Source: Mermis nigrescens
Taxonomy: Eukaryota > Nematoda > Enoplea > Mermithida > Mermithidae
Direction: 5' to 3'
Assembly: GCA_036768485.1 (NCBI GenBank)
Contig: JAVLUZ010000157.1
Coordinates: 13,256,011 to 13,320,010, forward strand
DNA: 64,000 bases
Part shown: positions 37,212-50,188 of the stretch, one piece after another
Layout: every line of letters starts with the position of its first letter
Numbering within the stretch: position 1 is the stretch's first letter
Notes under the pieces: generated by a model
What the model was told of the DNA's origin: nothing
The model's input: only the letters and a program-made list of their open reading frames with translations
Databases searched by the model: none
Made by a program: the position numbers and the translations under genes

Positions 37212-40200
37212 GGATAAAAAATATTAAACAATCTAAAGCACGATTGGGCGATAATTACTGCCCAGATAAGAACGAGATAACGCTGATATACATGCGAACT
37301 TATAAATAAGAATGCTTTACTTAAACTGGTTCAAATTTTGCAAGGCAGCTTTCTTCGGGCTACTGGGAAGTTGCTTCAAATTGTTAGAAGTGCGAAATAT
37401 ACCAATAGCTGCTTTAGCAATGACGTCGTCGAATTCCTAAAGCGTCACCAAGATATTTTTCAATAAATGGACAAATTTTAATGATATCTGAACGTGTTAG
37501 AACTGGACATTTAAGAAAGGATGAAAACGTTCCAATCAAGACAGATTTTTCATTTCCAAGTTCGAAATCAAGCAAAAAATGCGATTCTTGAAAAACCATG
37601 ATATTGATCTCGTCGAAAAACGCCCAAAAACGCCATTATTTTCGTGTATCTCCTAACGGTTCTCGAGATATAGGACTTCAATATTTCGGACCCCCACGGT
37701 TTTTTTGTATTCAACAAAGCTTTTTCACGGTGTTCAAAGACTCGCAGATATACAAAAATTTTTGGAAAGATAAAGACTGTAAAAAGGTGCGGAATTGCCA
37801 TAAAATTTCGGCGCCTTGGGCCGAAATGAGTTATTGTCTGTTCCATATATGTCTATAATAACAGAATTTGCATTTAAAAGGGAAAATATCGAATTTTTCG
37901 GGTCTTCGCACCGTTTTGAGACAATTTTTGTATCTTTGTCGTTAAAAACCCAAATATTGGCTAAAATACACTATCAAAGGTCGAAAAATCCTGTTTAACC
38001 ACAATGAAAGCACTAATGTATCATATTATAGTAGCCCAAAATAGGCATGTACAAAGTGTACAATGACTTTTAGGAACCATCTTTGTACATTAACAAAGGA
38101 ACCCTGTACAAAAATACCCCCCTTAACCCCCCCTCCTCCCGAAATAAAATTCTATGTTTTTACGGCCGTTTGGAACCGATAAACTGATTCTGATAGAAGT
38201 TGACTGATAAAGTTTCATCTTACATTGCCTCAATAATTTACGCAATAAAATTTTGGAGAACATCCTTGTTTTTTTCACGAATCTGACTTAAATATTTTAT
38301 TGCTGAATTTGAAGTTTGCTAACTATCGCGCGCTTAAAAAATAAAAAATTTTATGGACGGCAAAGACTGTAAACGTAGAAAGTAGTAATCGCACTCCTAA
38401 GTATGTGGCTTTTCCGTGGTATATAAATAGACAGGCTTATTTCGCACCTTTCAATGCCTGAGGCTACATAACAGCTCCAATCAAAGAATCGATGATTGAT
38501 AAATTGAGTTTTCGTGTTTCAATGGTTTCGATTCAATGTTAATGTCACAATTATTCATTGAACAGTCAGTTCAGTCAATAACCATAGATGCATCGCACGG
38601 CCGATTTTAGGGGCGGTCAATTTACTGAGCTTTTTCGGGCCAAAATAACATCAAAATAGTTTGAATGCCAAAATAGCGTTAAAACTTCGTTATTCCACGG
38701 TTTCTAGTCCATTGCAAGCACTTTCGAAGGAAATTTTCGATTTTCATACATTTTTGTCCATCATTTCGCCTTATAATCCGCAGAAGATTTCACATTTTTC
38801 CCATTTTCGAGGGGTCTACACACTCCCAAAACCCCCAACGTGTATGTCTGGTTATAACGCAGGGTGGATCTAACTTTTTGCACACCACTTTACATATATA
38901 CATCATGTATCATGCATACATGATCTTGAGGGGGTTTAGGGTATTCCTAGAAAGCTTTTTACCACCTTACCCTTGTTCCCACAAAGAATTTCTCATCCAC
39001 CAGAAATTTAGATTTTCCAAAAATGTAAAAACGGTGTTTTAAACGTTTTTAGTGATTTTTTGGCTCCTAAGTGCCAAATTTTACGCGCTTCACGATATCA
39101 GGTTTCTCGACATCCTAAATATCATAGACGGTTTAAAAAAATTTGGTGCTGCACCAATTTTTGACTTCTCTAGTCATCAACGAAACAAAACGTAAAAATG
39201 GTCATCGACTAATTGTATCAGACGACTTATGTAATTTGTTGGCCTCCAATTTTCGATTTTCCTCTCTCACCTCTGAATTTTTGGAATCTGCACCAACTAC
39301 TATAACTGATTCTACTACATTTTCAATGTACTTGTAAATGCGAATTAGATTGATTTAGGGAAGCTGTCTGCTTGAGCATCAGTTCCAAATCCAAGTGGGA
39401 TGCGTTCAGATTCCAGACGGACAAATTTTGTAATATTTTGTTAATTAATTCGCGTCTTGATTGGCATTGATCCAATTCACGAACTAAATTCGACTCAGCT
39501 GAACTTCGACATACCATGCGCAGCATTTTCTGAGCTTGAAAAACAAGGAACTATGTTTGAAATTTACGCAAAATTACTTCTACAATAAATGCAATTAGTG
39601 CAGCTCATGTTGAAGATTAGCTGTCTTAAACATTATACAAAGTTAATGAGACAGGTAGAATACTCGTAAAATTCTAAGGATTATAAAAAAGAAAAGGATA
39701 AGCCTTAAGCAAAGATATTTATGACATCAGAGCTATTCGGAAAATGAGAGACCGTAAACATACGTGCAAGCAATTGATAACAGAACAAATAGGTCGGTTA
39801 CTAATTGACAATATGCTGACAGTTGGCACAGAAACCAGACAAAGCAGGTTCATTGGCCCCATATAAGAGTATGAATATGAAACTTATTATGATTCTATCA
39901 TTACACTAACAATTGAAAAACGTGAAAAATGTACAGCAAACTCGGCCGAATTCTTCGGCAGCTCTAATTTCCAATGAAATAGAGAGCTGAGAAAAATGTC
40001 AAAGTCTACATATCACCCATTAATTAAGAGGTAACATAAGCAGACATCATATAGGGATTTAAGGTCCGTTAGTCCCCGACCCTCAGGAAGAAAAAATGGA
40101 AGATTTTACTGAAACAAGATGAAAAATAGACAAAAATCACAAACCTTTTTGGAAAAAGCATGAGATTAATCAGAAATAATATCAATTAGGGCAATACTTA

Positions 40201-43200
40201 TGCTACATATTTTAACGTTTAAACCGCTATTAAGGTCATTCAAGCTGAAAAACTCCCCGGTTGGCCACTATAGACCGAACTGGCCACCCAGATTGGTCAT
40301 GCTGTCCACTGCCCAACTATGGTAACAAGGCCCTAAATTGAGAGTTCAAAAAACAGCCAAACTTCACACGAGCCTCCATCCCCTTATTGCGGAATACACG
40401 GTTTCTAGAAGCAAAAATTTTGTAATGCGAAAAAGTTGCTCACTTGAGGATGACTCTGCATAGGATTTAAAAACAAGCCATCGTCTAAGAAACTGCAAGG
40501 CTGAACGAACTTGGCTTTTGCCCAGTCTTGCTGGCAAATATTGTACAACAAATCGTTGATAAATGTTGCCAAGTTTCGCTTTTTAGACCTAAAAGCAGGA
40601 ATAGTATATGCAGTATGTGAATTGGAATTACTGATTGCCATCTTAGTAGAATATTATTCTACAACTTATAAAGACATTGTTATATAATTTTTCAGTGGTG
40701 AAATATAATTTTTCAGTGGTGGATTGAATACTATAAATCAATTTCTAAAATTTGATTTCAGTCAAGTAGCAAAACATTGTGATTTTATAAAATAAAACGT
40801 AGTTAAGCTTCGATCTGCAGAACTTTCACATGCTTCCAATCGAATTCAGCTTAGCCAAGTATAAAGAACAAATATTTGCTATTCTGCGCATCTATGTATA
40901 TATTACTTAATAAGATCGAATTTTGGTCCGCTTGAATCATCCAAGAAGCACTCGCACATCGGTCTGTTAAAAGACACTTGAATAGGACTGCCAAAAATTA
41001 GCAGTGAAGTTTTTCATCTTAGAAAGTGAAATTAAAAGGTTGAAAAAATGCATTCTACACTTCAATATGGATTTTAGATTGCAAAAACAGATGAATCCAC
41101 GCTCAAGAATGATAACATGGCTGAGTCACATCCAGACATGACGTGTAGGTTTTGGGGGGACTAGACCAGACATGCACGAGGGGTTCAGGGGTCCTGACCC
41201 ACCCACAGAATGGAAAAATGGGAAATTTTGTGGCGAAAATGAGGCAAAATGAAAGCCAGAAATGGATGAAAAGAAAATTTTCGTCAAAAGCGCTCCAAAT
41301 TGACCGGAAACAGTGTAATAAGGCGTAGTTTTAACGGTATTTTCGCGCTTATACCAGTTTTTGAGGTGTGTTGGCCCAAGAAAGCTCAAGTTTTGACCCC
41401 CTAGACCAGCTGACCCCCTATAGACCGGCTGAACCCTCCCTGATCGGTCATGCTGTGCACCTACAGTTTAGACCCCCAAAATTTAGAAATAGGAAATTTT
41501 CTCGGGAAAATAAGGCAAAATAAAGGCCAAAAATAAATAAAAATTGAAAATTTTTCCGAAAAGTCATTGAAATTGACTGGAAACGGTGTAATAATATAGT
41601 TTTTACGTTATTTTAGCGCTTATATCAGTTTTAAGGTCATTTTGACACAAAAAAACTCAATTTGTGTGACCCCTGACCGGCTGACCCCCCTCCAAATCAG
41701 CCATGCTGTGCATCTATGGTCACATCTGCGTGAAAACGAGCTAACTTACAGATACAAAACATGTTTACTGAACGCTATAACAATACTTTGTAACTTCGTC
41801 ACAAATGCCTATACATATGTATGCACTTACCAAAATGTGACTTCACTGACCGAAACATTTAATCTTTCATAAACAAAAGATAACGAAAAATCCTAGCTTC
41901 TTAGCTGTAAAGCACGTAAACCTTTTTTATGTTTCTTCCAGAATTTTAAAGGCAATAGATTATGAGAAATTCGAGAATCGCATACATTCTGCTCAAGCGC
42001 TAAAAATCACATGGATTATTGATTTTCAAATCGCTTGTAACAGAAGCTGTTTTTTATTACATGCAATTTGCTAGCCCGTGATTTCGTAAGCGCATCTCAA
42101 ACTCTCACTAATGAATCATGCGATTTTAAATTCTCAACATTTCTCATTCTCTCATAAACATCGTGTCATAACGTCAAAATAAAATATTGAGTATTCGTAC
42201 CAAGTCGAATTCCCAAAAACCAACCCACGCATACCATTCTAGTTAGAATCCCGTCAGTAAAGCCCAATTCTCAGAATCGCTCATCAATCTCAATGCTACA
42301 ATATTCTCATGATACATTTTGGTTCTCCAATATGAAAAAATATCCAAATCAAGCTTGTCCCACGCGCATTCTTCGTTTTCGTACGCGTCATCGACTAATA
42401 TTTAATTTCAAGTTTAACTTTATATTTTTAGTCCACGTTGCTATTCGAGTGCCCGCCCGGTTTCATGTTTTACCCCTTCTCGTAGTAAAAGCCCATTAAC
42501 ACGTATATATATAAGCGCATATGTACATATAACCACAACGCTTCCTTTACACTGTAATCGTAGGATAAAAGGAGATCTCACCTAATAATAGTTTCAGTTC
42601 TTCATTTATCTAACTCGGACATCAGTAGCCTCTACAAATCTGAATTTTTTATAAGAATTCAAACTTGTTACTTATGGTAACTAACCTGTTAGCAAGATCA
42701 CAGAATCCGCCGAAAAGCGTATGCAAGTGACTTGTTGACAAATCGTCCGCAAAATCTGTCATTAAATCATTCGCCTTTTCGCCTACACGGGTAAAACATT
42801 GCTTGAAATGCACATACTAAATATACATAGGTATGTACTAGACAAACAAGAGCATGGGGGTGAGGGGGATATTACCCCCTTTGAGCTTTGAAAAACTGAT
42901 AGCTATACAACGATTTTGGCCGAAAAAACCATTGCTGTATAGCCTTTTTAGGCTCATAAAATTAGCTATACAGCCTTTTTGGGCTCAGAAAACTAGCTAC
43001 ATAGTCATTATTGAGCTCACAAATGCTATTTAGTTGTCTTTTCTGAGTTTCAAAGGATATATACAGCTACTTTCTCGACTCCAAAAAGGGGTTAATAGCT
43101 ATTTTTAGCCCAAAAAGGGTATAGCTATGTTTGTGAATCCAAAAAGGCTATATAGCTAGTTTTATGATACCAAAGAGGCTATATAGCTAATTTTCTGACC

Positions 43201-46200
43201 CCAAAAGGACTATAGAGCCGTTTTACGAAGCACATAGCTATCTAGCAATTTTTGGTTTTCACCCCACCAAAGTTTGACCTTGCGCACCTATGGTACTAGA
43301 GATGTGCCAAAGCCCGGCCTTGGGCTACCCCGGTGCCCGGTGCAGAGGCTAAAGCCTGTGAAAAACGAAACAAATTAGTGGAAATAAGATCAAATTACTC
43401 TTTCTTTATCGAATTGTGCAATGTAATATCGAGTTGTTTAAAAAACCAAGTAAATTACCTTAAAATTAAGCTTAGACTGTTGTTATGCTTCGTTTCAGGT
43501 AATCCAATGACTAACATTTGAGTGAACATTGAAACGATTTGATATGTTTTGAGCATTTGAGCTTAATCAATGCTAGTCATTATGAAAATGAATACTTTGA
43601 TAGATTACTTTCAGGCAAAAACGTTAAAAATGCTAACGATACGCTCCGGTATCTGTTTAAACTGTTTTATTCATCGATATGCTAGGCTATGACCAGCTCA
43701 CATATATAGCAGTTTGCTGATAAATAATTTTTAATTCATTTTGAGCGCTTCCTATCAAATAGCACGAACACCGTCTTCATTTTGAAAAGACTTATTAATG
43801 CTACGCATGATTCAGTTAAAGTGTGGCTTTCATATTGTTTAAATCTTAGCAATACTCATTGCCTATTCTAGGTGCATGTTTTTTGGTCAGAATAAACATT
43901 TTTCAGTCGCTTTTATTTTCCATTTATATTCGATTGACAGGTATGTATGCATGTACTTCAATTGTTTTAAGCATCAGATAAGAGAGCATTCAAAACTTTC
44001 CCTGTTGGAAAAAGCCCGGCCCATCTATTTCTCATGCAATGTATTTGTAACATTTTTCATGGTGCTATCTTACTCGTCTCTTCCTCTGCATTTACATGAA
44101 ATCTGCAGAAAATCCATAATTGTGCAATTTGTTTTTGATGTAAAAAGCTTATATTCATTAATTATTTATTCTATTCTTTTGTTTATTTTTCTTTTAATCG
44201 TGTTTATTTTCATATTCTGATTCACTGACGCGTTATATAATTGCGTGTAATAGTGATACTGAGATACAATATATGTGGCTATCAGGTATGTATATACATA
44301 CATAATGTTCACTCCGGCCCTGATCCCGGTTTCAATAAAAAAGGAGATTCTAACATGGCACATCTCTGAATATGTAAAGTATACGTTAGCCGTAAATAAA
44401 GAAGGTAAGATTTTTTATTTTTTTCCAACAATGGAAAATCGAATTGATGAGAGGGACCAATTTTAAAACTTCTAACGAATTTAGTTCTACATTAAAATAG
44501 ACTGAACTAACAGAGTAGTACAGACAGACCATACCGAACATAAATAAGGTGATAAAAAGCGTTAAAACTGTCGAAGCTTCCACTAATCTTAGCGCTCCGC
44601 ATGTCAAATAGTTCTCGCCCCGAGATCTTGCGAACTGTATAGCTTGGCCATATGCCGAGTCTCCTGGAAAAATTTGAAATAGCATGCAAAAGCGACACAG
44701 ATGCTAAAGTAAGTCGTAGGGTGTTACATACTCAATACATATATGTAGTAGGGATGTTCCGGTTCCAGGTTTTTCAAAAAAATCGGTTCCGGTTCCGGTT
44801 CTTGGAAAACAAGAATTTCGGTTCCGGTTCCGGTTCGCTTAAGTTGGAACCGTCGGTTCCGGTTCCGGTTCCGGTTCTTCAACTAGAGAACCGTCGGTTC
44901 CGGTTCCGGTTCTCGGTTCCTGTGTTAAAGTATGTACGCTCTTGATAGCTTGACTTCACCGGAACATGTGAAGATGTAATCGAAAGATAAATTATTCAGG
45001 AAGTCGTTTCTATCTGGCAACTGCACGTTCAAATAAGTTTTACGTCTAGTTGACAATTTACTTATAAATCACTGAATATTATCTATGTGTTTCTTAATTG
45101 GAGGCTTATACGAAATCGAAATGCTTAATTCATGACGAAGATCTGCTGCAATGGTGGAAAGAGAAGTCGAAGAATTTGCCGATTCTCGCGTTTATAGCTA
45201 AGCAGTATCTTGCAGCCAGTGGCGGATCTAGGATTTTCCTAAGGGGGCAGTATCCCAACTTTTCCAAAAACAGTCGAAAATAGGTCCAAAAATTTGCCCT
45301 TAACGCGCGAAACAGCGTTTTTTTCGGCGTTTTACAATGTATACTTTTACATTAAATCACTTTTGACGCAATAGTTTTTCTTAAAATTTTAAAATTTTCG
45401 ACAATTTTGTGCTAAAAATCACTAAAATTCTTTGACTTTATCAGAATTCTGGCGCGAAGCAGTTTTTTTGTACAAGGTCCGTTTGACATGTACAAAGATG
45501 ATCCCCAAAAGTCTTTGTACATTGTGTACACACAAATTTTTGGGTACTATAATATGATACAGTAGCGATTTTAGTGTGGTAAAAACAGAGTTGTTCGACT
45601 TTTGGTAGTGTATTTCAGCTAATTTATGGGTCTCTAAGGGCAAAAATCACTAAGAATCGTCTTAAAACGGCACGAAGCGCCTATAAATTTGACATTTTTC
45701 CTTTCGAAATGCAGTTTCTGCCAATATAAAGATAAATAGAGCACACAATCAGTCATTTCGACGCGAAGCGCCGTAAATTTCTGCGAATTTTAGACCTTTT
45801 TAGTAATTTTTGTCTCTCCAAAAATCTTCGTACATGTACAAAGACGGTCCCGAAAAGTCTTTGCACATCGGGAAAAATCTTTGCCGAAGACAAAAAAACC
45901 GTGGCGCGAAGCGCCGGAAATTTTGTGAGATTAAGACGGATAGACGTCAAGAAGCATAATTTACAGCTTGATCTACTGTATTTATAGCATTTGATGCGAA
46001 ACATCGAAATTTTTAATTGAAAATAGAAGAAAACTATGCAAAAATAGCTGTTTCTGCTGCTAAAATTGTTTTGAAACCTACATGAACAGAAAATGGCTTC
46101 CAGGTGGCCAAGAAAGTAAATAAATGTCATTAATAGGTATATCATCCGGCGCGTAGCGCCGAAAAAATTTGAGAAATTGAGGGCCAAAAAATAATTGCAA

Positions 46201-49200
46201 ATTGTATATCCATTCTTTATCTCGCCAAATATTATTGGCAAATGGGGGGCGGCCCCCCGCCCCCTTAGATTCGCCCCTGCTTGCAGCGCCAGCTACAAGC
46301 GTTCCATCGGAACAGCTGTTCATTTGCACTGGAATCATTTACGACCCTCTCAGAAACAGGCTACATGGCGGAAAAGCAGAACGACTGTTATTTTTAAAAT
46401 ATAATTTACCCGGAACAATACTAAGTTTTAGTCTGTAAACTTTTGGGTAATAATAGGTTGAATTGCTGCTTCATGTCTTCACTAAATTTTATGAAGTTCG
46501 ATTTTTAACTCTAATTTTAAAAAACCGATAACCGACTCCATAAAAGATCGGTTCCGGTTCCGCTTCCGGTTCTTAGAAAATCAAAAAATCGGTTCCGGCT
46601 TCCGGTTTCGGTTCATTAGAATATCAAAAAATCGGTTCTCGGTTCCGGTTCCGGTTCCAAAAAATGGTCGGTTCCAGCCGGTTCCGGTTCCGGTTAACCG
46701 GCACATCCCTAATATGTAGTAGTCTTAAGTTATAAGAAAACTTATTATTATCCTCAGTTTACGAGTAAAAAGGGAAGAAGAAAAAATTAATGTTTCATTA
46801 CTTAAAACCATACATATGTCGATATGGCATAAATCTTTCATCGCAAAACCTCAATACGATATCTAAATAAGAAGCTAACGGCTGGAATTAGCATTGTGTT
46901 GTACACAAATATTAAAATTCACTTGAATGCAATCAGTGATCGGACCGAGGGTACTTTTGGACCCTCGGCCTCGGCCTCGGCCGAGGCGACTTGAAATCTT
47001 TGCCTCGGCCGAGGCCGAGGGTAATGCCGAGGGTCTAGCTTGTATACCTATACCCATAAATAGTACTCTTAGAATATTTCGTATGCACATGAGCTAGAGA
47101 ATAATCGTAATATTAAGCACTTTATCGAATGTCAAACAATTCATTTTTATTTTCAATAATAGTAGATTAAATGTGCGAAGGATTTATTGAATAAAGTCAG
47201 CAGCATGAAAGCATACTTAATTTAACAAGTTGCCGTTGATGAAGACTTGGAAAAGTTGATAAAAAGTATGGCTGAACAAGCACTTAAAGACTTTTATTAC
47301 TATAAATAAGAAAACAGTGTCGAAGAAATAAACGAACAAACGAAATAAGCCAAGTAAAGACAGAACTGTAGCCATTGTTGTGCTCGCTCTTGCAGTAATG
47401 CATGTTCAAACACGCTTTTTCAGTCATCCAATTCTGGTGTGGTAGGTAATATGACGGAAACTGCACTGTACTTTCCGATCATACTTTCCCAAGGTCCAGA
47501 GTTGAGGGAAGGGAAATCCCAACATGGGGGACCAGTAAATTAAGTAATGTCTTTGTATGAGCGAACAACTTTTTGTAGATATTTTATATTAATATATATT
47601 TTTAGAGATACACATTTTTACATACTGCCAGTGTGTGACCTGCAACCGGTATGCAGTCCTAAACAGTGTTTTTTTGTGCAAGATACCTCTTTACATGTAC
47701 AAAGATGGTATCGAAAAGTCTTTGAACATTTTGTACATGCAAATTTTTGTGTACTATTATAGTATGGTACAGGAGCGATTTAGTGTGGTAAAACAGGGTT
47801 TTTCGACTTTTGGTAGTGTATCTTAGCTAATTTCCGGGTTTCTGAATATTTGACATTTTTCCATTCTAAATGCAAATTCTACTATTTTAAAGATATATGG
47901 GACAGACAATTACTGATGCGTCGAAAATTTTCGGGAATTTTACACCTTTTACAGTTTTTTCTCTCCAAAATCTTTGTGCATGTACAAAGACGGTCCTGAA
48001 AAGTCTCTGTACATTATGAAAAATCTTTGCCAAATACAAAAATCGTGGCCCTAAATGTGATAATTCGGCCTGAATTTAGTTGATAATATTAGTTCATGAG
48101 CTTTTGATGAAATTTACACATGAAACTCGACTGAGAAAGCTAAAACAACTTGTACTGCAAAATCAGAAATATTACAGATATTGTAATATGCCAATAAGAT
48201 CTTGTAATAAGCACTACTGTGCTTAGAAATTCAATGCAACATCAGGATAAATTAGTCAATTTTATCTTTGAACAACAAAAAAGTGCAAAGTTATTAAATA
48301 GTACTTATTTTGCATAAAATTTTTAAAAACAGTATAAATAGATATAAAAGATATTTAAATCTGCATAAAGATGCCTAGATTATACAAAAATTGATTTTTG
48401 AGTGTTTTATGCTCCTGCTTCAATCTAAATACATTATATTAGCGATATTTTGCGCGAAGCGCCGAAAATTTTTTGAAATTTCCTAAAAAATACTGAAAAC
48501 GATATAATTAATATCACTTTGTCCAAGAAAGTATTCTAACATTGTATAAAAATGGCTCCGAAAAATGCACGAGCCGAAATTGATTTTTGGCAAAACCTGC
48601 ATTTATTGACCATTTTTAGGTGTATTTTTGCGATTTTCGGCCGAAAATTCGTGATCATTTACCCACTCTCCCATAAAAATGGCCGAAAACCATACGTGTT
48701 ACAGAGGGGCTTTGGGGAATTCCTCACCCACAAAGGGTTGGACGTCCTCCCAAACACCCTTACCTCCAACATCAGAAAATTTTGACTCCACCCTCCCCAT
48801 TTTTGGCGAAAATTTGCGCTTTGTTGGCTATGTTTAGGTGCTTTTGCCATTTTTGACATAGAATTAGAGTCGCTAATCCCCCTCCTTCTAAAAATGGCCA
48901 GGAGCCCTACCCGAAATTTCTAGCCGTTACATGTATGCCGAGGAGCCCTCCCGAAAATTTTGAGCTGTTACATGCATGTTTCATAGTGATAGTTTGTCTA
49001 TTTACTCTGCTTACATTCAAAAATACTGTATCACTTCGTGAAATTCTAATAGTTAGCTGCACTTTTGCCATAGTAAAAATTTAGTTCAAAAATATTCAAA
49101 AGGTTTTCACCAAAAATCGTCTGACAGTGACATGAGTCTTGTACCCTGAGAGGTGGGTAATAACCCTCCCTCACCCCCTCCCCTATGGAAATGTGTGTTC

Positions 49201-50153
49201 CGATCCATGTAGCGAGCACGAGAATTAAAACTTATTCATCACATGAATAATACATTGACACTTTGCTGTATGTAACTTGGTGTAACTGGGTACGCGACAA
49301 AAACCATAAGAAAAGTCTATAGGTAAAAAATAGCCTGTGTAATGCAGATGCATTCTAAATAGTTAATATTCAACGGATATATTAAACTTATTCAAATTTG
49401 ATTTTAACCCTCGGCGCCTCGGCACTTTTCAGCTTCGCCCTCGGCGCCGTGGCCGAGGCTCCAAAAAACGCCGAGGCTTGCCGAGGCCTCGGTCCGATCA
49501 CTGAATGCAATCTGTGTACTCATACATATGTAATTTTTTTAGAATGCCCAACAAAATGGTCAGCCTCGAATTCAGTAACAGGATCAGGAAAAGATATGTG
49601 ATTCCGCTTTCAAACGTACTACTTGCTAATCGTAGATGTCACAAAAATAGCCCAACTTAGTAAAGCTTATAGAGAAATATATACGCAGAATGTTAGCCTA
49701 ATTCAAATGCACTAAATTTAGTGAAAAAGTTTTCGATTAAATGAAAATCCTATAACATCTTGAAAATTCTCTCAGCCCATTTTAATCGCCCGAGTATTTG
49801 CCAAATAAAAAAGCAAATTTGTCAACCATTAATTTTAAATACAACTTTGGGTAAAATTCATTACTTTCTTGCATTCTATTAAAGAAAAAACATCGCGACA
49901 CAAAAAGCCATTTTTTATGAGAGGGCTTATCAGTTAAAGAAAACCTGATACAGTTGTACACTAAACAGTCGTGATAGCACGCGTTTTTACCACTTAAGGT
50001 AAATTACATTTCTCCAGTCTTTTAAAATGTGAATTTTAGCGTAAAAAGCGGATAAAACTTCGATTACAAGTCGCATTTTATTGAAAAACATGCCAGTTTT
50101 TGTCAATTTATAATGCAGACCATGAATAATGACAGAAAGTCATCAATATGAAA

Positions 50154-50188
<35 letters not shown>

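Larger units (their letters stand above)
44749..46711 (+). mobile_element. hAT element with TAGGGATG termini
   Basis: Terminal inverted repeats begin TAGGGATGTTCCGGTT on the left, and the right end reads as TAGGGATGTGCCGGTT on the other strand. Both sides are flanked by the 8-bp duplication ATATGTAG (44741-44748 and 46712-46719). Subterminal zones are arrays of GGTTCC units. It carries a transposase remnant and a nested element. It sits in the 8.5-kb MED12 intron between exons 9 and 10. Confidence 0.92.
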
